DNA of 35,103 bases, taken from positions 1 to 35,103 of the forward strand of contig DAOUMU010000292.1 in NCBI GenBank assembly GCA_034409055.1, given 5' to 3'. The stretch is from DAOUMU01 sp034409055. GTDB taxonomy: Bacteria > Chloroflexota > Anaerolineae > 4572-78 > J111. Under the pieces are notes generated by a model that searched no databases, was not told where the DNA came from, and was given only the letters and a program-made list of their open reading frames with translations. The translations under genes were made by a program, and so were the position numbers. Below, piece by piece: positions 23,257-30,648 of the stretch; within the stretch, counting starts at the first letter, position 1, and each line of letters opens with the position of its first letter.

Positions 23257-23928
23257 TCAATCTCTTGGTTTTCTTGGCCACAACATTGGCGTCTTAGATT
23301 TGTATTCTAGATAGGATGCCCCAAAGCGAAACTCTAGTTCTCGTTCTTCATACACTTTCACGAAGACAAGCAATGCCGGTGCAAACAGGATGAGTACCCA
23401 GAGCACAAACAGCGCTGACTGAAACCAGATCCCCAATGATAGGAGGAAAGCCAGGACTGCAAGCACCATGGGATTACGCGTCCAAGCATACAACCAGTCT
23501 GTCGCCAATTTCAGACTGAGCGCAATGTAAAAGGGCGCACCGAATCCTTTCAAGGCAAGGTTTACCACTGCCAGCAAACAAGCTGCCCCAGTAATAATGA
23601 CTAGCACCAAGCCGATTTCAGATGGTACTGGGAGTGCCCAGCCAGACCAATCTTGATGAGTGGTTACTGCTCGAATGATGGCTACGCCAAATAGAATCCC
23701 CAAGGCAAAATGGACAAACGTCGTTATCCAGGCGACGCGGCCCGTTGTTAGGTGTCGGTCTAGTATCTTCCTCCCGAGCCAAACAAGGGGGAATACCAAC
23801 AATACCCCTCCCACAATGATAGATAGATTCATGACATTTGAAAGTGGTGCATTTAACGCCCACCACCAGATAAACCAGATAAACGCTAAAAGGGCAACCC
23901 TGACAAGAAATTCAATGACTTGTCTCAT
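23257..23928 (-). CDS. membrane methyltransferase of the isoprenylcysteine carboxylmethyltransferase/PEMT-like type
   Basis: 223 residues from the ATG at 23928, with AAAGGATGG upstream. The frame is open further to 24006, but that part crosses an attC-like box. There are five to six hydrophobic segments. The C-terminal third carries the family pattern: RNPMVLAVLAFLLSLGI, then VYEERELEFRFGASYLEYKSKTPMLWP, matching the R-x-P...E-E-x-x-L-x-x-x-F/G-x-x-Y-x-x-Y-x-x-x-x-P signature of ICMT, PEMT and NnrU-like proteins that use S-adenosylmethionine at the membrane face. The acceptor is unknown. The gene starts 28 bases after one R-box (23956-23962) and ends 49 bases before a complete attC-like site, so it looks like a single-gene cassette. 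Confidence 0.8.
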   Translation of the reverse strand: MRQVIEFLVRVALLAFIWFIWWWALNAPLSNVMNLSIIVGGVLLVFPLVWLGRKILDRHLTTGRVAWITTFVHFALGILFGVAIIRAVTTHQDWSGWALPVPSEIGLVLVIITGAACLLAVVNLALKGFGAPFYIALSLKLATDWLYAWTRNPMVLAVLAFLLSLGIWFQSALFVLWVLILFAPALLVFVKVYEERELEFRFGASYLEYKSKTPMLWPRKPRD

Positions 23929-23955
23929 AGTACCATCCTTTGGCTTTGCGGAGCC

Positions 23956-24030
23956 GCCCAACGGCCACGGCGTCAGCCGCCGCCGGTCACAGGCCAGGCA
24001 CGCCACAACGCGAACGGTGATACCCCAGCA
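23956..24030 (-). repeat. attC-like site 2 (R' half only)
   Basis: On the minus strand the sequence ends GGCTGACGCCGTGGCCGTTGGGC, giving a GTTRRRY box at 23962-23956. The methyltransferase ATG follows 28 bases later, as in a cassette boundary. The partner box toward the WD40 stop at 24055 is not recognisable. Pairing is limited to GGCGTGCC against GGCGTCAGCC-type text. The site is therefore probably degenerate. Confidence 0.4.
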
Positions 24031-24054
24031 TGGTGTCTCCTACATTCGGAAAAT

Positions 24055-26118
24055 TCAGCGTGTCTGGGGAATTCCCCACAGCCCGATGTTGGACTTTCTG
24101 CTGCCGGCAGATACCAGTGTGGTTTCATCCTGGCTAAATGCAATGCTTTCCCCTACTGCGAGGGAATCTCGGTCTTGTACCTCTCGTATCAAACTGCCAT
24201 CGCTGACCTGCCATAATCGTAGTGTTCTGCTCAAATACATCACGGCGAGCAGACGGCCGTCCGAACTGAAAGCGGTGCCCGATACAACATCTGCGACCTT
24301 CAATGTACGCACCAAACTACCATCGCTTGTTTGCCACAATCCCAACGTACCGCCAGCGTCTGTTGAAGCCAATAGTTTCGAATCAGGACTAAACGATATG
24401 CTTTCCCGTCCGCCTTGAGTTTCGCGCACCAGACTACCATCGTTGACTCGCCACAGTTGGACTATGTCCGGTGTTGCGGATGCCAGTAAATTTCCGTCTG
24501 GGCTAAAAACCAATTTTGTCACGTTCTTTGTTTGTTTGCTGACTGTGCGGACGAGACTGCCAGCGCTGACCTGCCACATTTGCACCCCTTCATCAGAGCT
24601 TGCGGAAGCGAGCCAGGTTCCATCTGGGCTGAAGGCAATCTGATTCACCCGACCGGTAATACCTTTGATCTCTCGAACGAGTTTTCCGTCATTGGCTTGC
24701 CACAAACGCAGATTCTTCATACCCCCGGTAGCGATCCATTGGTTGTCTCGACTAACAGCAACACTATCCACGTGATCGATCAAGCCTGCCAGTTTGACCG
24801 GGTTTGATAATGCGCCATTGCTCACGCGCCACAATCGCCCTGCCGCCAGTACACTGCCATCGGGACTGAAAGCGATACCATCAACGGCAAAGGGTTCTTT
24901 CAATTCCTGCGCGAGACTGCCATCATCTAATCGCCAGATACTCAGGGCGGAAATACCGTCGAGCAGATGGTCTTCGTTTCGAGATGCGATCAATTTCCCA
25001 TCCGGGCTGGGAACAATGTTCCATGCCCCGTTCAGATCACGCACCACACTCCCGTCGTTCACTCGCCGGATTCGGGTTTTCTCATAGTCCCTCAAAGCAA
25101 TCCAACTGCCGTCAGGACTAACGGCGACGCCAAATATCACCTCTTGTTCTTCCCAGTGGCGGACGAGACGACCATCGCTGACTTGCCACAGGTGAACCCC
25201 CGTACCACTGCGTGGCTGACCGATCATGTTTCTGATGAACAAGGCAGTGGTCGAGATCAGTATTGTTCCATCGGCACTAAAAGCCAGGTTTTCTGCGCGA
25301 TCAAAATCGGTTGCGGCTTCGTTCAATTCCCGTAACAAGCTGCCGTCGCTGATGCGCATCAATCGGATGCGAACCTGGGGTTTGTTCGATTGTCCTCCTG
25401 TGCTGATGGTTGCGGCTACATTCCAGTCTGGACTAAATACGACGCGTGTCAGCGGATCGGGATCATTCGGCGATTTCAAGTTGAATTCACGTGCCATTGT
25501 CCCGTCGCTCAATTGCCATAGCCGCGCTGTATCTTGCGCACTTCGGGTGGCGAGATACTTATTGTCTGGGCTGAACACAGCGGGACCTACCCACGACTCT
25601 CCTTTGAATTCGTGCACCAGACTCCCATCGCTGATGCGCCACACTCGCACGGTGTTGTCTGCCAGCGGGGTTGGGGTCTCTGGATGCCAGGGCACCGCTC
25701 GCCGGGTACTCGTTGCAAGCCACTTGCTATCGGGACTGAAGCCGATTTTTTCCACATGCTCGGATTCTTCGATAAAACGAACCTGGGTCAGCGTTTGGGC
25801 ATCGAAAAGATAAACGCCGTACGCGCCAGGTAAAGCCAACCAGCGTCCGTCCGACGACCATGCCGATTGAGCGGTGAAAGATCCTTCGTTCAAGCGCGCC
25901 AGATGCGAAACGCGTTCGGCATTTTCTAGGGTGATTTTCTGCCCGTTGGGTACTGCCAGGGTGGTCGAACTGGGCTTTGCCAAGAGGTCTATAACAACGC
26001 AACCGATCAGAGCAAGCCCGACCCAACTGAGTATGACCAAGGTTAGGGGGCGATATGGATGGTTCGTTTTTTTCTCCTTGAATGTTTTTTCACGCTTGCT
26101 TTCAACTCCAATCAGCAT
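24055..26118 (-). CDS. membrane-anchored WD40-repeat protein
   Basis: 687 residues from the ATG at 26118, preceded by GAGG with a five-base gap. A basic cytoplasmic N-terminus (about 1-27) leads into one membrane helix (about 28-50). The rest, presumably outside the membrane, is built of some thirteen to fourteen repeats of about 42 residues with a consensus like F-S-P-D-G-x-x-L-A-x-x...x-L-W-x-V-S-D-G-S-L-V-R-E. That is enough for two seven-bladed propellers. The repeats are close enough to each other to suggest recent internal expansion. No kinase or protease domain is attached. The function is probably protein-protein scaffolding. Between attC-like boxes at 26162-26168 and 23956-23962, it fits the layout of a large gene cassette. 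Confidence 0.88.
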   Translation of the reverse strand: MLIGVESKREKTFKEKKTNHPYRPLTLVILSWVGLALIGCVVIDLLAKPSSTTLAVPNGQKITLENAERVSHLARLNEGSFTAQSAWSSDGRWLALPGAYGVYLFDAQTLTQVRFIEESEHVEKIGFSPDSKWLATSTRRAVPWHPETPTPLADNTVRVWRISDGSLVHEFKGESWVGPAVFSPDNKYLATRSAQDTARLWQLSDGTMAREFNLKSPNDPDPLTRVVFSPDWNVAATISTGGQSNKPQVRIRLMRISDGSLLRELNEAATDFDRAENLAFSADGTILISTTALFIRNMIGQPRSGTGVHLWQVSDGRLVRHWEEQEVIFGVAVSPDGSWIALRDYEKTRIRRVNDGSVVRDLNGAWNIVPSPDGKLIASRNEDHLLDGISALSIWRLDDGSLAQELKEPFAVDGIAFSPDGSVLAAGRLWRVSNGALSNPVKLAGLIDHVDSVAVSRDNQWIATGGMKNLRLWQANDGKLVREIKGITGRVNQIAFSPDGTWLASASSDEGVQMWQVSAGSLVRTVSKQTKNVTKLVFSPDGNLLASATPDIVQLWRVNDGSLVRETQGGRESISFSPDSKLLASTDAGGTLGLWQTSDGSLVRTLKVADVVSGTAFSSDGRLLAVMYLSRTLRLWQVSDGSLIREVQDRDSLAVGESIAFSQDETTLVSAGSRKSNIGLWGIPQTR

Positions 26119-26161
26119 CAACGCCTCATAGAGCGAAATCCAAGAGTGGGAATGGTTTAGC

Positions 26162-26282
26162 GCCTAACGTATTAGGAATTCATGCGGCGTGCTCCAGCAA
26201 CGAGACTTCAATCGACGGCCAGGTCTCAGGCTCGAGGCCGCATATAAATCCAGAAATACGGAAACGGGTACGGGCGGTTATG
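26162..26282 (-). repeat. attC-like site 3 (intact R' box, degenerate R'')
   Basis: On the minus strand the site ends in GTTAGGC (26168-26162), a perfect GTTRRRY box. The WD40 ATG lies 43 bases further on. The arms ATGCGGC (about 26180-26186) and GCCGCAT (about 26232-26241) pair. Outward from them, CGTATTAGGAATTC resembles the complement of the opposite arm (CGTATTTCTGGATTT). A matching R'' box is not clear, and the ATAAC at about 26277-26281 is the best candidate. No gene is seen upstream until lacI. Confidence 0.45.
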
Positions 26283-26518
26283 AAGCAGCGGCGGGGTCAG
26301 CGATGGCCCCGCCGACTGTAACTTAGCTTGCGGTGGTGGTTTGCAAAGCCACTTACTGAAAAATCAAATCATCCCTTCGGCACACGATTGGGAGCGACGT
26401 TGGCGGATGCTTTTACCGCTATCAGTGGGAGAAATAGCGCAACCGAGATTCAACATCGATCAGATCTGCGTGTGTACTCTTTTACAGTTAGTCTATGTGT
26501 TTCTTCCACACCATGAAT
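26283..26518. other. intergenic region with a GC-rich hairpin
   Basis: CGGCGGGG (26289-26296) pairs perfectly with CCCCGCCG (26307-26314) around ten bases. No T-tract follows. The rest, up to the end of the minus-strand lacI gene, has no recognisable gene, promoter or repeat. Confidence 0.4.
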
Positions 26519-27574
26519 CTAATTGTGTCCTGAAGCAATTTGGGCTTCCTTGGGTGTTGACCGTACAGGGCCGGTACTCCCCCGTGTAACCAACTCGGGC
26601 TGAATCAGGATCTGTTTGATCTCGTCATCGACGCCCTCTAGCCTATCAACCAATATTTGCCCTGCCTGATATCCCATCGACCGGGATGGAAAGCGGAAGG
26701 CAGTTAAAGGTGGGGTGATTATCTCGGCTACCTGATCGGTCGTTAGGCCTACAACCGATATATCTTCCGGGATGCGCAGTTCTAGCGTTTGTATTGCATT
26801 CAGTACGCCCGCAATTGCAGCGTCGTTAGCCGTAACAATAGCGGTTATTTGAGGTTGTTCGTCTAACAAACTAAGGGTAGCAAGTTTGACATCTTCTGTG
26901 TCCATATAGGTTTCGCGAAAAAACCGTGGCAGCTCATATTTGAGAGAAGCCTGGTAATAGCCCTCGGCTGCCCTGACCGTGGGGCCGTATCTTTTACGTT
27001 TTGGATCCGGCACAATGGATATAAAGCCGATATTTCTATGCCCCAGGTTGAACAAATGTTTGACCGCATTCATTACCAGCGTTTCAAAATCCAGATCCAC
27101 ATAACTTACGCCGGTATTGTCTTCGCAGTGACCAATAGCCACAAACGGTAACTGGTGATTGCGTAATAGCTCCACACGCCAATCGACCACGCGTAATTCC
27201 ATTAAAATCATTCCGTCGGTCTGTCCACTACGATACATACCCAAAAGACTGGTTTCAGTCAAAGACTTGGTAATCAGGTTCAAGAAGTAATTTCTTTCCT
27301 CGCATGCTTCCGTTGCCCCCACAATGAATTGCAGTGCAAGTGGGTTAAAAGCAGCATAATCTCGCGGATAGAGCATAGAAATGGTTCGACTTTTTCCTGA
27401 AGCAATCTGCTGCCATTGGGTTTGGGGAGTATATCCCTGCTCTTCGATAATTTTTAGGACGTGTTTGCGAGTTTTTTCTGAAACATCCGGCTTATTATTC
27501 AGGATTCGGGAAACAGTGGCCAGCGAAACCCCGGCGGCTCGGGCAATATCTGCAATAGTCGGCTTCTTATTCAA
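26519..27574 (-). CDS. LacI-family regulator of the GH31 sugar cluster
   Basis: 351 residues if read from the TTG at 27574-27572, which follows GGAGA by about seven bases. No ATG is available near the N-terminus, and another TTG lies at 27604. The helix-turn-helix is at the N-terminus (TIADIARAAGVSLATVSRILNNKPDVSEKTRKHV). A LacI/GalR effector domain follows (about 60-340) with MILME, GHRNIGFIS and IPEDISVVG blocks. It is divergently encoded from the importer and GH31 genes. The intergenic region carries palindromes of the GTAAGCATT...AATGCTTAC type at both promoters, so it very likely represses itself and the cluster. The inducer should be a xylose-bearing oligosaccharide or its product, inferred from the GH31 family. 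Confidence 0.92.
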   Translation of the reverse strand: MNKKPTIADIARAAGVSLATVSRILNNKPDVSEKTRKHVLKIIEEQGYTPQTQWQQIASGKSRTISMLYPRDYAAFNPLALQFIVGATEACEERNYFLNLITKSLTETSLLGMYRSGQTDGMILMELRVVDWRVELLRNHQLPFVAIGHCEDNTGVSYVDLDFETLVMNAVKHLFNLGHRNIGFISIVPDPKRKRYGPTVRAAEGYYQASLKYELPRFFRETYMDTEDVKLATLSLLDEQPQITAIVTANDAAIAGVLNAIQTLELRIPEDISVVGLTTDQVAEIITPPLTAFRFPSRSMGYQAGQILVDRLEGVDDEIKQILIQPELVTRGSTGPVRSTPKEAQIASGHN

Positions 27575-27609
27575 GAACAATCTCCATATTATATTATAGG
27601 GCAAACTCC

Positions 27610-27633
27610 GTAAGCATTACCGTAAATGCTTAC
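27610..27633 (-). promoter_or_regulatory. LacI-type operator at the second lacI promoter
   Basis: GTAAGCATT (27610-27618) and AATGCTTAC (27625-27633) form a perfect 9-bp inverted repeat around ACCGTA. It lies upstream of a TATAAT box (27596-27591, minus strand) and would block the divergent lacI promoter. The same sequence recurs at 27829-27864 in front of the importer genes. Confidence 0.8.
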
Positions 27634-27678
27634 AAAATGATGCATTGTCACAAAACATTAGCGAATTTAGCATATCAC

Positions 27679-27713
27679 GGTTCAGATTATCTGTCAACGG
27701 TTCAGATTATCTG
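27679..27713. promoter_or_regulatory. tandem palindromic sites spaced by two helical turns
   Basis: GGTTCAGATTATCTG occurs at 27679-27693 and again at 27699-27713, exactly 20 bp apart. Each contains the perfect palindrome CAGAT-T-ATCTG. The sites are unlike the LacI operators nearby and suggest a second regulator that binds cooperatively. Confidence 0.55.
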
Positions 27714-27737
27714 CACAGGGCATGTTCAAAGTCCAAT

Positions 27738-27776
27738 TTCCCGGAAGTTTGTGCCATTATATAGAACTTCCGGGAA
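27738..27776. promoter_or_regulatory. 12-bp perfect inverted repeat upstream of the importer promoter
   Basis: TTCCCGGAAGTT (27738-27749) pairs with AACTTCCGGGAA (27765-27776) around 15 bases, ending 21 bases before the -35 box. Each arm is itself partly palindromic (TTCCCGGAA, TTCCGGGAA). It could be an activator site or a terminator-like hairpin insulating the promoter. Confidence 0.5.
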
Positions 27777-27797
27777 GTTTCCTCAAAAAGTTAGTTC

Positions 27798-27864
27798 TTG
27801 ACACTCAAATTAAAGTGTGGTATTCTTTGTAAGCATTACCGTGAATGCTACCGGTAGCATTTAC
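27798..27864 (+). promoter_or_regulatory. promoter and double LacI operator of the GH31 importer cluster
   Basis: TTGACA (27798-27803) and TATTCT (27821-27826) are spaced by 17 bases. Directly after the -10, two operators overlap. The first is GTAAGCATT-N6-AATGCTAC (27829 onward). The second is centred on the perfect palindrome AATGCTACCGGTAGCATT (27844-27861). They match the operator at lacI and cover the transcription start, so strong repression is expected without inducer. Confidence 0.82.
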
Positions 27865-28137
27865 AAAAAAAATTAAGTCAAACCAATCCAATCCACAAAA
27901 CAACGCTAGACTCGCTCATCCCCCTGCGTTTTCAGCTCTTTGAAAAAGCTCAGTATGTAACCGCGTTTAGGTATAACTAATAGTCCACGGACGCCTTTCA
28001 TCCAAATGGCATCATTCACACCAAACGTCTTAAATCTCTTCAAAAGGAGGTGCGCCCCAAAAATCAATAAACTCTTTTTTGAACCAATAATATTTCTTAC
28101 AACTCGCCCTATATTCATTGAAAGGAAAGAGAGAAAA
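27865..28137 (+). other. long 5' leader of the binding-protein transcript
   Basis: About 300 bases separate the predicted transcription start (near 27833) from the lipoprotein ATG. The leader contains a complete AAAAGGAGGTG ribosome-site-like sequence near 28038-28048 with no convincing reading frame behind it, and an imperfect AGCTCTTTGAAAAAGCT hairpin near 27932-27948. It may be a regulatory leader or the debris of a lost short gene. No known riboswitch was recognised. Confidence 0.35.
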
Positions 28138-29556
28138 ATGCCTACCAAAAAGCTCGTTTTAACCCTTTTTGCACTTGTGTTGATTACTGGTTCGCTGGTG
28201 GCTTGTGGCACTCAGGCTCCCGTCACAGTAGTTGTGACTGCCCCGCCGGAAGTGGTTGAGGTTGAGGTCACTAAGATTGTGGAGGGGACCCCGGTCACAG
28301 AACAGGTAGTGGTGACCGCCACTCCCGAACCGACAGAAAGCCCCTATGACGAAAATGCCCCCATCACGGTCTGGATTGATGCGGATCGTCAACCCGCCTT
28401 TGATGCTTATGTTGCAGCGCATCCAGATAAGGCCGATCTCCTCAAGGCAGTGACGGTTGACCGTGAGCAGTTCCCGGCGAAAGTTCTGCTGTTCAACAAT
28501 ACTAACCAGGGCTGGCCAGATGTGGTCTTTGCGGAACCCCGTCTTGTCGGTCGGGTGGCCGATGATGCGCACCATTTCCCGCTCGATCTTAAACCATGGG
28601 TACCCGCCGACGTAATCGACGGCTATTCCGGGATAGATGCCTGCACATTTGACGGCAAGGTCTACTGCCTGCGCCATGACCTGGCTATGTTTGTGTTGTA
28701 CTATAACAAACCGCTCATGGACGAGTTTGGTTACACTGTGCCCACCACGTGGGAGGAGTATCAGGATCTCAGCGACAAGGTTGCCGCGGAACATCCTGAC
28801 TATTATCTCGGGACTTGGGGGGATGGCTGGACATTCATCAGCTATTTTGATGCCAGCGGTTGCCCCTCGCACGAGTTGGTCGATGATAGCACTCTCAAGA
28901 TCGATATGACAGACCAACGTTGCACCCGCGCCGCGAAGTTGGTCGACCACATGCTGGCCAACGGCACGATGTTCAACACGGATTACTTCAGCGCTGAATT
29001 CGCTGCGGTCGTCTCGTCTGACCATCTGTTGGCGATGCCGGGCCCGGCCTGGATGTTCGGTGTCTTTGGTGGCAACGAGGATAGCTCCTGGTATAAAACA
29101 TCTGACCATCAACTCGGGGTTGCCGCACCGCTGAAGTGGAAAGATGATGCTGAGGCCCAGACTCCGGCCATGGGTGGTGCGGCCTGGACCGTCTCCAGCC
29201 ATACCGAGAATCCCAAACTGGCCGCGGATTTTGTCCAGTGGGTCACCACCGACCCGGGTTTCTGGAAAGGGACCACCAATTTCCCGGCGTACGAACCCAT
29301 CCAGCCTTTGTGGCAGGAAGCAGTGGCGAGCAATCCGCTCTTTGCCAACGACCCCTTCCCGGTCTACGCGCAAGCCGCCACTGAGATTACGCCGCTCGAC
29401 AAGTGGCCGCGGTTTGACCTCATCGCCCCATTGAGTGAGGTTGTCAAGACAGCGTTGAAAGATAAGACAACGGTCGAAGAGAGTCTGCCGCAAGTGGCAG
29501 AAAAGCTCGCCCCGCTAGCGGAAGCGAATGGGTACCAGGTTGATGTCACCAAGTAA
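28138..29556 (+). CDS. sugar ABC transporter substrate-binding lipoprotein
   Basis: 472 residues from the ATG at 28138, with GGAAAGAGAG upstream. The frame is open 44 codons earlier but encodes no sensible protein there. A lipoprotein signal peptide ends in GSLVAC (Cys23). A Val/Thr/Glu/Pro linker of about 55 residues with a TATPEPTE end follows. The mature domain fits the family 1 solute-binding fold, with blocks such as PDVVFAEPRLVGRV, LAMFVLYYNKPLMDEFGYTVPTTWEEYQDL and GGAAWTVSSHTENPKLAADFVQWV. Several Cys (in DACTFDGKVYC, SGCPS and DQRC) may form disulphides. It delivers sugar, probably a xylosylated oligosaccharide given the GH31 partner, to the permeases that follow after a stem-loop. 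Confidence 0.93.
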   Translation: MPTKKLVLTLFALVLITGSLVACGTQAPVTVVVTAPPEVVEVEVTKIVEGTPVTEQVVVTATPEPTESPYDENAPITVWIDADRQPAFDAYVAAHPDKADLLKAVTVDREQFPAKVLLFNNTNQGWPDVVFAEPRLVGRVADDAHHFPLDLKPWVPADVIDGYSGIDACTFDGKVYCLRHDLAMFVLYYNKPLMDEFGYTVPTTWEEYQDLSDKVAAEHPDYYLGTWGDGWTFISYFDASGCPSHELVDDSTLKIDMTDQRCTRAAKLVDHMLANGTMFNTDYFSAEFAAVVSSDHLLAMPGPAWMFGVFGGNEDSSWYKTSDHQLGVAAPLKWKDDAEAQTPAMGGAAWTVSSHTENPKLAADFVQWVTTDPGFWKGTTNFPAYEPIQPLWQEAVASNPLFANDPFPVYAQAATEITPLDKWPRFDLIAPLSEVVKTALKDKTTVEESLPQVAEKLAPLAEANGYQVDVTK

Positions 29557-29590
29557 TGGCGGCATTGGCTAGTTTTAGGTAATCTTGTGC

Positions 29591-29653
29591 AAGTGAAGGT
29601 GGGGCGTGTCTCGGGATGCTAAGGCTCACAGAAATGCGCCCCACCCTTCACTT
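29591..29653 (+). other. intercistronic stem-loop between binding protein and permease
   Basis: AAGTGAAGG-TGGGGCG (29591-29606) pairs with CGCCCCA-C-CCTTCACTT (about 29637-29653) with one bulged C and a loop of about 30 bases. It starts 35 bases after the binding-protein stop and ends 36 before the permease start. It is probably an mRNA-stabilising or partially terminating element, as in malE-malF-like operons. Confidence 0.65.
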
Positions 29654-29688
29654 TATTTCCGGATGAATCCGGTCTACAGGAGTCTTCC

Positions 29689-30636
29689 TTGACTAATCAA
29701 ACAGCCCCCCTTTCCCTTCTTAAGCCGCGTTCTCGGGGTTTTTCTCGATTGCGGCGGTATCTGACTCCCTATCTGTTCATTTTGCCATATGTTCTGGTCA
29801 TGTTGGCTTTCGGCCTTGGTCCAGGTCTCTACGCCCTATTAATCAGTTTCGCTGATTTCAGCGCCGGTGTGCCAGACTATTTTGCAGCCGGGGTTAGCAA
29901 TTACCTGACTGTTTTCAATGATTTTCGCTTCACCTTTACTTTTGGCAACATCGCAGAGTTCTTGGTGATCTCAGTACCGCTCGGGATTGCCATGGTTGTA
30001 ATATTGGCAATATTGTTACAAATGCGCCCCGGATCGACGACAACGGCCTTGCGTACCCTCTATTTCATACCTGGCGCAGTGACAGGGCCCGTGTTGGTGT
30101 TGGTTGCCATTTTCATGCTGGATCCCAGTATCAGCCCCTTTCAGGCTCTTCTGAAGGGTATGGGCTTCAAATTGACCAATGATGTGATCTACCCCGGCAG
30201 CTTGCCCGTGATCTTCACCCTCCTTGGCTTTTTTTCTGGCGCAGGCTTGTGGATTGCAATTCAATATGGTGCGTTGGAAGCTCTTCCGACAGAAGTTTTG
30301 GAGGCGGCCACCATTGACGGTTGCAATGTGTGGCAGAAGATTCTGCATATCAAACTGCCGCTCATCCGCCCTTATATCATTTATCAATTCATTTTGATTT
30401 TTGCCGGGAATGTGCAATTGTTCGTGGAACCACAGATTTTGGGCGGCGGCAACAACCTCGGCGTTGGCGCCAATGTACCAGCGGTCTGGTCGCCGAACCA
30501 ATTGGCCTACAACTTCGCCTTTGAGATGGGAAACTTTGGCGCCGCTTCTGCGCTGTCGCTGTTGATGCTGGTAATTGGGTTGGGGGCCGCCTATGTGATA
30601 ATCAGTTGGACCGGTTTTTTCAATATTGAAAACTAA
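29689..30636 (+). CDS. sugar ABC transporter permease, MalF/UgpA type
   Basis: 315 residues with a TTG start at 29689, chosen because CAGGAG lies six bases upstream and the N-terminal text fits the family. There are six membrane segments after a short basic tail (KPRSRGFSRLRRYLTPYLFILPYV). The coupling motif EVLEAATIDGCNVWQKILHIKLPLIRP occurs at about 202-228. It forms a heterodimer with the permease starting 12 bases after its stop. It is a component of the importer fed by the lipoprotein at 28138. No ATPase gene accompanies it. Confidence 0.93.
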   Translation: MTNQTAPLSLLKPRSRGFSRLRRYLTPYLFILPYVLVMLAFGLGPGLYALLISFADFSAGVPDYFAAGVSNYLTVFNDFRFTFTFGNIAEFLVISVPLGIAMVVILAILLQMRPGSTTTALRTLYFIPGAVTGPVLVLVAIFMLDPSISPFQALLKGMGFKLTNDVIYPGSLPVIFTLLGFFSGAGLWIAIQYGALEALPTEVLEAATIDGCNVWQKILHIKLPLIRPYIIYQFILIFAGNVQLFVEPQILGGGNNLGVGANVPAVWSPNQLAYNFAFEMGNFGAASALSLLMLVIGLGAAYVIISWTGFFNIEN

Positions 30637-30648
30637 TGGGAGTGTCGC

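Noticed and set aside
23660..24418. 252-codon plus-strand frame crossing the methyltransferase, the attC-like half site and the WD40 end
   Set aside because: It spans two unrelated genes on the opposite strand and shows no family likeness.
24055..26118. Repeated DNA pattern inside the WD40 gene, considered as a tandem repeat or CRISPR
   Set aside because: The repeats are in-frame protein repeats of about 42 codons with diverged sequence. There are no constant direct repeats with unique spacers.
28159..29493. Long (444-codon) open frame antisense to the second binding-protein gene
   Set aside because: It is a codon-bias shadow: it has no ribosome site or recognised family, while the sense strand encodes a clear lipoprotein.
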